In this document: positions 53,517 through 62,800 of the stretch, one piece after another
How the letters are laid out: each line of letters starts with the position of its first letter
How positions within the stretch are numbered: the first letter of the stretch is position 1
Source: Actinoplanes sp. NBRC 103695
Lineage (GTDB): Bacteria > Actinomycetota > Actinomycetes > Mycobacteriales > Micromonosporaceae
Assembly: GCF_030269485.1 (NCBI RefSeq)
Contig: NZ_BSTL01000008.1
Coordinates: 310,197-374,196 of the forward strand
Direction: 5' to 3'
DNA: 64,000 nucleotides
Program-made: the position numbers and the translations under genes
Notes under the pieces: generated by a model
What the model saw: the letters and a program-made list of their open reading frames with translations, nothing else
Told to the model about the DNA's origin: nothing
The model's database searches: none

Positions 53517-56500
53517 TCAGCTCGGCGCCTGCTTGTCCGGCCGATCAATCGCGTCGGCAAGCACGACACCGGGCTCGAGGAGCTTTGCGAACTCCTCGGC
53601 CGGCACGGCACGCGAGAACAGGTACCCCTGGCCGTGCGGACACCCGAGCCGACGTACGAAACCGAGTTCCTCGTCCGTCTCGATGCCCTCGGCGATGACG
53701 TCGAGGTTGAGGTTCAGGCCCATGGTGACGATCGTGCGGACCAGCTCCTTGCCGCGCGGGCTGGTCGCGATGCGCGAGATGAACGACCGGTCGATCTTGA
53801 AGGCGTCGATGGCCAGATCCTGCAGTGCCTCGAGAGAGGAGTAGCCAGTGCCGAAATCGTCGATGTGGACCTGCACGCCCAGCGTCCGCAGGCCGCTGAG
53901 CACGGAAGAGGCGAGCTTGGCGTCGTCCATGATGACGCCCTCGGTGATCTCGACGGCGAGGCGGTCGGGACTCAGACCGAAGGCGCGCAGGTTGTCGTCG
54001 ACGTCCTCGATCAACGTGCCCTGCCAGAACTGCCGGTTGGAGACGTTGACGCTCATCATGAACGGTCGGGAGTCGCCGCGGTGCAGACCCCACCGGCGCA
54101 GCTGCCGGCAGGACTCTTCGAGCACCCACGTCCCGATGCTGAGACTGAGTCCCGACTCCTCGGCGACACCGAGGAACTCGTTCGGCGGCACCAGCCCTCG
54201 GGTGGGATGTCGCCAGCGGATCAGGGCCTCAGCACCACTGAGGGTCAGCGTCCGGAGCTCGACGATGGGCTGGTAGAAGAGCACGAGCTCACGGTTGTCC
54301 AGCGCCCTGCGAAGGCCGCTCTCGATGGTGAGACGGTCGGTCGCGGCGTTGTGCATGGCGGGGTTGAAGATGGCGTGCGACCGCTTGCCGTGGGTCTTGG
54401 CGTGGTACATGGCGATGTCCGCATCGCGCATGATCGCCTCGGTGTCGCCGTACTCGGCGGACCCGACCGCGATGCCGATGCTGACCGAGACGACGACCTC
54501 GGTGTCGCCCAGCCGGTGCGGCTGTGACAGGTCCCGCTGGAGGCGTTCGGCCACGATGACCGGATTGTTGTCGTCGGCGACGTCCTCGATCAGGATGGCG
54601 AATTCGTCGCCGCCGAAGCGCGCGGCGGTGTCGGTGGAGCGCAGCGTCGTGGTCAGCCGGGCGGCCACCTGTTGCAGGAGCCCATCGCCGGCGTGATGGC
54701 CGAGGCTGTCGTTGACGATCTTGAAGCCGTCGAGGTCGAGCATCAGGACGGCGTACTTGTAGTCGCCGCGCCGATTCGCCCGGGCGATCGCGGCGGTGAG
54801 CCGGGTGCGGAACTGCGCCCGGTTGGGCAGCCCGGTGAGCTCGTCGTAGAGCGCGGCGCGGCGCAGATCCTCCTCCTGCTCGCGCATGGTCTTGAGCAGC
54901 GCCTGGTGTGCCAGGGCGACGCTGAGCAGGGCCGCCCACTGGTTCATCGTTTCCCGGCCCTCGGGGGCGTACGCCTGGATCGGCCCCACGACCGCCAGCA
55001 TGCCCCAGTCACCCGGGCCGACCTTCAGATGTGCGATGTAGACCATGTGGTCGGTGGTGACATCGGCCAGCGACACCAGTCCCGCGGGCGGGAAGGCGTT
55101 GAGCGGCACCAGCTCGTTCGGGCCGCCTGTGCCGCCGTTCTCCCGGTCGAACTGCCCGACGACGGTCAACGCGGTCCGTTTGCCGGAGGCCGGCTCGCGT
55201 TCCGGCCACAACCCCAAGCAGCCCGCTCGCACGTCGGTGGCCTGGAGCCAGTCCAGGGAGCATGGGTCCTTCTCCTGGCTGCGCAGCAACTGGAGACTGA
55301 CCGAGTACTGCGTGCCCAGGCTGCTCATCATCGACTGCGCGTGCAGGGAGAGCTGGACGATCTGGGCCTGGGCCAGCAGCAGGAAGATCTCCTGCAGGCA
55401 TCCCTCCATCCGGCGGGTGACGCCGAGGTCCTGGTCCAGTCCCGCGCCGGACTGCAACTGCCACGCGTGCCGCCGGATCAGGCCCGCGATCTCGGCGAGA
55501 CCCTCGCCGTCCTGGAGCATCCCGGCCAGCGGGACCAGGCTCCGGCGTAGCACGGGACCGACCATCCTGCCCCCCGCCAGGGCGAACTTCAGCGCGTCGT
55601 CGATCGCGGCCGCCGGCCCGCCGAAGTCAATCGGGTAGTTCAGGTACCGGCTCCCCGCGTGCCAGGTCACCAGCAGGGTCGGCAGGCTCGACGCCGAGTC
55701 CAGGCCGGCGACGTCGGCGGCCTCGAACGCCTGGGACGCGATCTGCAGCAGGCCGGCGCACCCGCACGACTCGCGGACGGTCAACGAGGTCGGCATCGCG
55801 TGCTTCCCGGACGGGACCTCCTCGCCGCCGTGCATCTGGATCAGCAACCGCACTGCGAGAGCGCCGATGTCCTCCAACGGCTGCCGCACGCTCGTCAGGC
55901 TGGGGGTCATCCGGGCCCCGGCCTCGTTGTCGTCGAAGCCGATCACCGCGAGGTCGTTCGGCAGGTGGAGACCGGCGTTCGTAAGCGCCCGGGTCAGGCC
56001 GATGGCGTTGCGGTCGTTGCCGGTAAGCACTGCGCTCGCCGGCATTCCCCGCTCCAGCATCATGCGCGCGGCGCGCTCCCCGCTCGCCTCCTGCATGTCG
56101 TCCACGACGAACAACAGATCCGGGTCCGGCGCCAGGCCGTTGTCGGCCATCGTCTTCCGGTACGCGTGGATGCGCTCGTGGACGTCCAAGTTTCCCGGAA
56201 AACCGACATACCCGATTCGGGTGTGACCGTGGTCGATGAGGTGCTGGGTCGCCGCGCGGGTGCCGGCGAAGTTGTCGGGCAGGACGACCGGGCAGTCGAA
56301 GCCGGGCGGAGCGTCACTGATCACGACGACGGGGCGGCCGCTGTCTCGGGCCGCCCGCAGATAGTCGGTGCCCACGCTGTTCAGGATGACGACGAAGCCA
56401 CCCACATAGTCCCAGGCCACGTGGTGCGGGAAGGGCGGCGGCTCGGGGAAGTCCTGCTCGACGGTCCCGGCGTCGACGGTCTGGATCGCTACCATCCGGC

Positions 56501-56630
56501 CGCCTGCGGATGCCAGTTCCGTCGCGATCCCGGCCATCAGTTCACCGAAGTACGGCCCGCCGAACGCGGTGGACAGGACGCCGACGTTGAAGGTGTCCGC
56601 CTCGCTCAACATCCCTCCGGCTGACCTCAT
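53517..56630 (-). CDS. Cyclic-di-GMP enzyme (GGDEF-EAL) with LacI-type sugar-binding sensor
   Basis: Encodes 1037 residues. Residues about 14-290 match the ligand-binding domain of LacI/GalR regulators (NVGVLSTAFGGPYFGELMAG, RAATQHLIDHGHTRIGYVG, IGFDDNEAGARMTPSLTSVRQP) but the DNA-binding HTH is absent. A helical middle (about 300-590) with GAF-like parts follows. The GGDEF domain has RFGGDEFAIL (673-677) and an RxxD inhibitory site five residues earlier (RSTD); the EAL domain has GAEALIRW (801-803) and the DDFGTGYSSL loop. Both motifs are intact, so synthesis and breakdown of c-di-GMP are possible. No membrane helix: the sensor is cytoplasmic. The ATG at 56630 has GAGG five bases upstream. 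Confidence 0.93.
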   Translation of the reverse strand: MRSAGGMLSEADTFNVGVLSTAFGGPYFGELMAGIATELASAGGRMVAIQTVDAGTVEQDFPEPPPFPHHVAWDYVGGFVVILNSVGTDYLRAARDSGRPVVVISDAPPGFDCPVVLPDNFAGTRAATQHLIDHGHTRIGYVGFPGNLDVHERIHAYRKTMADNGLAPDPDLLFVVDDMQEASGERAARMMLERGMPASAVLTGNDRNAIGLTRALTNAGLHLPNDLAVIGFDDNEAGARMTPSLTSVRQPLEDIGALAVRLLIQMHGGEEVPSGKHAMPTSLTVRESCGCAGLLQIASQAFEAADVAGLDSASSLPTLLVTWHAGSRYLNYPIDFGGPAAAIDDALKFALAGGRMVGPVLRRSLVPLAGMLQDGEGLAEIAGLIRRHAWQLQSGAGLDQDLGVTRRMEGCLQEIFLLLAQAQIVQLSLHAQSMMSSLGTQYSVSLQLLRSQEKDPCSLDWLQATDVRAGCLGLWPEREPASGKRTALTVVGQFDRENGGTGGPNELVPLNAFPPAGLVSLADVTTDHMVYIAHLKVGPGDWGMLAVVGPIQAYAPEGRETMNQWAALLSVALAHQALLKTMREQEEDLRRAALYDELTGLPNRAQFRTRLTAAIARANRRGDYKYAVLMLDLDGFKIVNDSLGHHAGDGLLQQVAARLTTTLRSTDTAARFGGDEFAILIEDVADDNNPVIVAERLQRDLSQPHRLGDTEVVVSVSIGIAVGSAEYGDTEAIMRDADIAMYHAKTHGKRSHAIFNPAMHNAATDRLTIESGLRRALDNRELVLFYQPIVELRTLTLSGAEALIRWRHPTRGLVPPNEFLGVAEESGLSLSIGTWVLEESCRQLRRWGLHRGDSRPFMMSVNVSNRQFWQGTLIEDVDDNLRAFGLSPDRLAVEITEGVIMDDAKLASSVLSGLRTLGVQVHIDDFGTGYSSLEALQDLAIDAFKIDRSFISRIATSPRGKELVRTIVTMGLNLNLDVIAEGIETDEELGFVRRLGCPHGQGYLFSRAVPAEEFAKLLEPGVVLADAIDRPDKQAPS

Positions 56631-56863
56631 GGGCGCCTCACCGCCGGAAGCACGATCGCCCGGTCGGCTAAGGCAAACGCCGATTACTCACTGTATCGAC
56701 GCGAGCGGACTCACATGCCGCAATCTGCGCAAATCGACTGACCTTCGTCCTCCGGGCGCGTGAGGACGGCGAAGCTAACAGCGAGATCATTTGACCACCG
56801 CGGACGTTCGGACGAGACAGCGCGACACTGTGCTGGGAGCCAGCGCCCGAGCAAAGGGCAGGC

Positions 56864-58906
56864 CTATGGGGCTGTGGTGGTGAATTGTCGGGGGGTGTTG
56901 TCGGTGAGCGCGGTGTTGAGTGCGGTGAGGAGTTCGACTTTGGTGAACGGCTTGCCCAGGACGGTGACGCCGGGGTCGAGGAGGCCCTGTTCGGTCATGA
57001 GGGGTGCGGCGTAGCCGGACATGTACAGCACGGACATGTGCGGTCGCTCGGCGCTCAACGCCGCGGCGAGTGTGGGCCCGTTCATGTGTGGCATGACGAC
57101 GTCGGTGAGCAGGCCGTGGATGGGCCCATCGTGTTGGCGGGCGATGGTGAGGGCTTCGTGACCGTTGGTTGCGCTGAGGACGTGGTAGCCGGCGTTGGTG
57201 AGGATCCTGTTGGCGGCGTGTCGGAGGCCGTCTTCGTCTTCGGCGAGCAGGATGGTCCGGTTTGTGGACGCTTGCGTCGTGGCGGCGGGTCGGCTGGTGT
57301 GGGCCGGTTCGTCGGTGGCGGGTAGGTAGATGTTGATGGTGGTGCCGCGGTCGACGACGGAGTCGATGATCAGGTGGCCGCCGGCCTGTTTGATGATGCC
57401 GTAGGCGGTGGCGAGGCCGAGGCCGGTGCCTTGTCCATTCGGTTTGGTGGTGAAGAAGGGTTCCATGGCCCGGTCGATGACCTCGGGTGGCATGCCGTCT
57501 CCGTTGTCGATGACGGCGACGTGGACGTACTCCCCGGTGGGAAGGCCCCCGGCGGGTGGATCGGTGTCAGTGTCCGTTTTGTTGGTGCTGCGGAACATCA
57601 GCGCACCGCCGCGGGGCATCGCGTCGCGGGCGTTGATGGCGAGGTTGAACAGGGCTTGGCACAGCTGGCTGGCGTCGGCGCGGGTGTTGCGCAGGTGGGG
57701 GTCGAGCTGGGTGGTGACGGTGATCTGTTCTCCGACCGCGGTGGCCAGCATGCCGCAGACCTCGTCGACTATCGCGTTGAGGCTGATGACGGTCGGTTGC
57801 ATGACCTCCCGGCCGCCGAAGGTGAGCAGTTGGTGCGCGAGGTGCGCGGCGCGTTTGCTGGCTCGGGTGATCTGGCCGAGGTCGTGCAGGATCGTCTCGG
57901 CGTTCGGCGCGGTGAGCGTCTGATCGATGGCGTCGCCGACGGCTTCTTCGACGAATTCGCTGAGGGAGAGGATGACGCCGAGCATGTTGTTGAAGTCGTG
58001 GGCGACGGCTCCGGACAGCCGGGCGAGGCTGTCGAAACGGTGGGCGATCTGCCGGCGTTCCTCGATTTCGCGTTCCCGCTCTTCGGCGTGCCTGCGTTGT
58101 TCGGCTTCCACCAGTGGCGTCACGTCGGTGATGACGGCGACGAAGCCGTCCTGGTCGTCGAGGACACGGACGACAACCTGCAGGTGGCGTTGTATCCCGG
58201 GGGCCAAAGCTACGGGACCGTAGTAGGTGGTGGCGCCGGCGAGGGGCGGATTGCTGTTGTCGAACTCGCTGTGGCGCTCGGGTGCCAGGCAGCGCAGCCA
58301 TCCCGCGCCGAGCAGGTCGGCGACCGGCGTCGCGGTGATCTCGCTGAGCCGGGAGTTGACGTAGGTGGCGTGCATGTCCGGTCCGCCGAAGGCGATACCG
58401 ACCGGGGACAGTTCGGCGAAGGCTTCGAAGCGTGCCTCGCTTTCGTCGAGGGCGAGGATTTTTTCCACCAGTTTGGCGTTGACAGCGCGCAGGTGTCCGG
58501 ATCGGTCTTCGCTGCCGGTGTCGGGTACGGGCGGGGGTTCGTGGTGCAGTGCTTGCTCGACGGCGGCGAGCAGTTCGAACGGGTCGGCGGATTTGGCCAG
58601 GACCTGGGTGACGCCGTAGGCGGTGGCCAGTGGTTGGGCTTCTGCGGGGCTGTAATTGGCGGTGAAGAACAGTACCGGGATGTCGGTGGTGTCGGCGTCG
58701 GCGTGCAGCGCGTGGGCGAGTTCGTAGCCGTCCATGCCGGGCATGACCACGTCGGTGAGGATCACGTCGGGGTGGGTGGTGCGCGCCATGGCGAGGGCTT
58801 GATGGCCTTCGGTGGCCTCGATGACGTGGTGGCCGCCGTGGTCGAGGGTCGCGCGGGCGACCTCCCGGTTTGCGGCGCGGTCATCGACGATGAGGACGGT
58901 GGCCAT
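56864..58906 (-). CDS. REC-PAS-histidine kinase-REC hybrid protein
   Basis: Encodes 680 residues, soluble. Order: receiver (1-120, Asp52 in LTDVVMPG), PAS (about 155-270), a short coiled coil, HisKA with His303 in VAHDFNNMLG, HATPase (about 395-530; DNGDGMPP and GQGTGLGLAT), and a C-terminal receiver (550-670, Asp602 in LTDVVMPHMNG). The HDFNN form and terminal receiver resemble NtrB/CckA-like kinases. It starts 9 bases after the upstream kinase gene; its GAGGAG ribosome site overlaps that gene's stop, so the two are translationally coupled. Confidence 0.95.
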   Translation of the reverse strand: MATVLIVDDRAANREVARATLDHGGHHVIEATEGHQALAMARTTHPDVILTDVVMPGMDGYELAHALHADADTTDIPVLFFTANYSPAEAQPLATAYGVTQVLAKSADPFELLAAVEQALHHEPPPVPDTGSEDRSGHLRAVNAKLVEKILALDESEARFEAFAELSPVGIAFGGPDMHATYVNSRLSEITATPVADLLGAGWLRCLAPERHSEFDNSNPPLAGATTYYGPVALAPGIQRHLQVVVRVLDDQDGFVAVITDVTPLVEAEQRRHAEEREREIEERRQIAHRFDSLARLSGAVAHDFNNMLGVILSLSEFVEEAVGDAIDQTLTAPNAETILHDLGQITRASKRAAHLAHQLLTFGGREVMQPTVISLNAIVDEVCGMLATAVGEQITVTTQLDPHLRNTRADASQLCQALFNLAINARDAMPRGGALMFRSTNKTDTDTDPPAGGLPTGEYVHVAVIDNGDGMPPEVIDRAMEPFFTTKPNGQGTGLGLATAYGIIKQAGGHLIIDSVVDRGTTINIYLPATDEPAHTSRPAATTQASTNRTILLAEDEDGLRHAANRILTNAGYHVLSATNGHEALTIARQHDGPIHGLLTDVVMPHMNGPTLAAALSAERPHMSVLYMSGYAAPLMTEQGLLDPGVTVLGKPFTKVELLTALNTALTDNTPRQFTTTAP

Positions 58907-58915
58907 GGCAACTCC

Positions 58916-59707
58916 TCAGATCGGTGTGGTGGCGGCGGCTGGGGGGTTGAGTTGGATGGCGAAGGTGCTGCCCGTCGATGGCGTGCTGTGCATGCTGAGT
59001 GTGGCGCCGCAGTGGGCGGTGAGCTGTTGGGCCAGGTAGAGGCCCAGCCCGCTGCCTGGCACGTCGTGTTGTTCGGCTGCTGTGCCGCGGGTGAACGGCT
59101 GGTAGATGCGCGTCTGCTCGTCGGTGGTCATGCCGGGGCCGTTGTCGCTCACCTCGATCAGCGGGTATCGCTGGGGCGTGAGGCGGCAGTGGATGCGGAT
59201 GTCGGTCTGGTCGGTGTACTTGATCGCGTTGTCGACCAGCTCGGTCAGCAGCCGTTGCAGGGCGTGTTCGTGGCCGGTCGCCATCACTGGCTCGTCGGGT
59301 ACCTCGACGATCAGTCGCCGTGCGTGGGTGTCGGCGCTCGGCGTGGCTTGCGCCACGACGGTGGTGATGGCGGCACGGCAGTCGAACACGTCGTCGGGCG
59401 GGGACGTTGCCACCTCGAGTTTGGCGATCGTGACGACTCGCTCGATGGTGTCGAGCATCTGGACCGCGCTGGTGCGCATCAGCTCCAGCTGGCGGATCTG
59501 CTGCTCGGGGGCAGGGGAGCCGTCTGCGAGTTTCACCAGCATGATGCGGGTCAGGCCCACGATGCCGGTGAGCGGGCTACGCAGCTCGTGCCCGAGTTTC
59601 GACAGCAGCAACGTACCGGGAAGTGCCCCGCCGGAGGCGGATCTGGGAGCGCTGCCGGCGGCCTGGACGTTCACGGTTGTCGCGGCAGCTCCTGGGCGGT
59701 CGTCCAC
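58916..59707 (-). CDS. Sensor-less histidine kinase
   Basis: Encodes 263 residues with only HisKA (His40 in SKLGHELRSPLTG) and HATPase (about 140-255; ELVDNAIKYTDQ, VSDNGPGMT, VPGSGLGLYLAQQ). There is no sensor or membrane helix, so it must take input from a partner. The coupled hybrid gene, whose N-terminal receiver lacks another obvious donor, is the likely partner. Start GTG 59707; divergent from the large hybrid kinase by 107 bases. Confidence 0.93.
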   Translation of the reverse strand: MDDRPGAAATTVNVQAAGSAPRSASGGALPGTLLLSKLGHELRSPLTGIVGLTRIMLVKLADGSPAPEQQIRQLELMRTSAVQMLDTIERVVTIAKLEVATSPPDDVFDCRAAITTVVAQATPSADTHARRLIVEVPDEPVMATGHEHALQRLLTELVDNAIKYTDQTDIRIHCRLTPQRYPLIEVSDNGPGMTTDEQTRIYQPFTRGTAAEQHDVPGSGLGLYLAQQLTAHCGATLSMHSTPSTGSTFAIQLNPPAAATTPI

Positions 59708-59801
59708 GTCGGTTCCCCCGAATCGCTCTGTGCTTACACGAGGTCCGGCTTCCTCGACGGCCCAGTTAGTCCCTTCGACGGTTTTTCATCCGAATTCGTC
59801 T

Positions 59802-59815
59802 CATAATATAGTCTA
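59802..59815 (+). promoter_or_regulatory. Candidate -10 element for a leaderless kinase transcript
   Basis: CATAAT (59802-59807) lies seven bases before the ATG at 59815, and no purine-rich ribosome site is present. If used, transcription would start at or next to the A of ATG. No good -35 was found. Confidence 0.35.
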
Positions 59816-62800
59816 TGTGGTATTCAGCATGGCTGGTTGGCGGAACTCGTTGGCGGTCGCGAGTCGTTGCCGCGGTCAGCGCAGGGACGATTCTGCTCGC
59901 CGGAATGGCCCTGCTGGGCTACGCCGTGGGTGCACGGATGCTCACGTATGTCGTTCCGCCCAGTCCGGCGATGGTTCCGGTCACCGCGGTGGCGTTGGGT
60001 CTGGCGGGTGCTGGTCTGTGGCTCGTCGTCCCAGCGTCAGTTTCGGTTTCTCGTCGCCGTGTCGGCCAGGGGCTGGGCCTGCTGGTGGCGCTGGTCGGCG
60101 CGTGGGTGCTCCTGGAATATCTGACCGGTCGGAGTCTGGGCGTGGACATGCTGATGTTCCCCGGCCGCATGCGGGAGTGGTCGAGCGTCGACCTTCCCGG
60201 CCGTCCGTCGCCGCACACGGCGGTCGCCTTGGTGGCCACCGGATTGGCCCTGATGTTCCTGGACGCCGACGCGGACCGCGGCTATCGGCCGGCCAAGGTC
60301 CTCGCCCCGGCGGGCGGCCTGGTGGCGGCAGTGGCCCTGCTCGGTCACGCCTACGGCCTGAGCTACCTGTCCGGCGCGTCGACGATGACGTCGATGTCGT
60401 ACGGAGCGGCCTTGGCGTTCATCGCCTTGACCGTCGGCCTCTGGGTCTGCCGTCCGGGCCGCCCGGAAGCGCAGGTGTTCCTCGGCAGTGGTCCAGGGGG
60501 CAGAGCCGTGCGGCAGTTGGCTCCGGTGTCAGTCGCGGTGATTCTCCTGGTTGGGGTGTTGCTGACCGCGGCCGGCAGGAACGACTTGTGGAAGCAGAAG
60601 AGTGTCGTCGCCGCCGCCTCCGCCCTGCTGGTGTTGACCATGTATGTGGTGTTCCTGCGCGCCGGCGCGGCGTTGAATCAGGCCGGCCGGGCGTTGCACG
60701 ACGAACGCGAGTTCCGCCAGGCGATCCTGCATTCCCTGCGCGAGGGTGTCATCGTCGTCGACGCGGCCGGCACGGTGCTGGAGGTCAGCCCCCGCTGGTG
60801 CGAGATCACCGGATACGCCGTTCAAGATGTCCTCGGCTGCACACCGCCGTATCCGTGGTGGGCGCCGGGCCGGCAGGACGAACGCATGGCGGACCTCGCG
60901 GCGGCGGTGAACGCAACCAGCTCCGTCGAGTTCGACATGCTCGTCCGCCGGCCTGACGGCACCGACGTCGAGGTCAACGTCACCATGTCGCTGGTGCTCA
61001 ACGCCACCGGGCGGGCGACGATCGTCGGTAGCTACGGGGATCTGACCAGCCGTAACCGAGTCGAGGCTGCCCGGCGGCGCGCCGCGGACCAACTGGACCA
61101 CTTCTTCGACCTCTCTCCCGACCTGTTGTGCATCGCCGGGACCGACGGCTACTTCAAACGGCTGAACCCGGCCTGGGAACACATCCTGGGCCACACCGCC
61201 GAGGAGCTGATGAGCCGGCCGTTCCGGGAATTCATCCACCCCGACGACGCGATCCGCACCGACGCCGAGTCGACTGACCAGCTCGAGCAGGGCAAGGTCA
61301 CAATCTCGTTCGAGAACCGGTATCGCTGCCGCGACGGTTCCTACCGGTGGCTGAACTGGAACGCCGCCCCCACCCCCGACGAAGGGCTCGTCTACGCGGT
61401 GGCACGCGACACCACCGCGCAGCGCGCAGCCGCTGACGACCGGGCATTCCTGGCCGCGATCGTCGACGGCACCGACGACGCGATCATCGGCAAGACCCTC
61501 GACGGCACCATCATCAGCTGGAACCACGGCGCCGAACGCCTCTACGGCTACCCGGCCGAGCAGGCCATCGGCCGGCCGATCCAGATCCTCACCCCACCCG
61601 AGCAGCACGAGGAGATCAACGAGATCCTCGGGCACATCGTGCTGAGCGAACCGGTCTCCCCTTACAGCAGCGTCCGGGTCCGCGAGGACGGCACACAGGT
61701 CCACGTCGAGGTGACCACCTCCCCGATCCACGACGGCGCCGGCACCGTCATCGGGGCCGCCTCCATCACCCGGGACATCTCGGACCGGTTCCGCGCCGAG
61801 GAACGGATCCGGCAACTGGTGCAGGGTGCCCCCGACGCCATGGTGATCGTCGACGAATCCGGCACCATCGTGCTGATCAACGACCAGACCGAGCGCCTCT
61901 TCGGATACTCCAGCACCGACCTCGTCGGCCAACCGATCGAATTGCTCGTCCCGCGACAATTGCGCGACCAACACGTCCGCGACCGGCTGGACTATGTCAC
62001 CGCACCGCAGCTGCGCAGGACGGGCGCCGGCCGGGAACTGGCCGGACTACGCCGCGACGGAAGCCAGTTCCCCGTGGAGATCAGCCTCGCCCCGCTGGAC
62101 ACCGACCAGGGAACCATGGTCTCGGCCGCCATCCGAGACATCACCGAACGCCGACAGGTCGAACAGGCCCTCGCTCGCGCCCGCGACGAAGCACTGGCCG
62201 CGGCCCGGCTCAAGTCGCAGTTCGTGGCCATGGTCAGTCACGAACTGCGCACCCCGATGAACGGCGTCGTCGGACTCACCAGACTCCTGCTGGACACCTC
62301 GCTGCAGCCCGGCCAACGACGCTACGCCGAAGCCATCCGTACATCCGGCCGTGCGCTGCTCACGATCATCAACGACATCCTCGACTTCTCCAAGATCGAA
62401 GCAGGCAAGATCGAACTGATCGAGAACGACTTCGCACTCGACCACCTACTCGAAGAAGTCGTCCAGGTCGCCGCCGAAATCGCCCGCGACAAGGACCTTG
62501 AAGTCCTCGGCTACTACCCGCCCGAACTGCCCACCACCCTGCGCGGTGACGACGGACGACTACGCCAAATCCTGCTCAACCTCCTCGGCAACGCCGTGAA
62601 GTTCACCGAACACGGCGAAGTAGTCCTCCGCGCCGAGCCCGCCGCCCCCACCGAGGACGGCACACCACAGATCACCTTCACCGTCCTCGACACCGGCATC
62701 GGCATCGCGGCGCAGGACCTGCCCCGCCTGTTCCAATCCTTCTCCCAAGTTGACTCCAGCACCACCAACCGCGAGTTCGGCGGCACCGGACTGGGCCTGA

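Noticed and set aside
59106..60956. 616-codon plus-strand frame overlapping the kinase genes
   Set aside because: It runs antisense to the small kinase and out of frame with the large one; no domain is visible.
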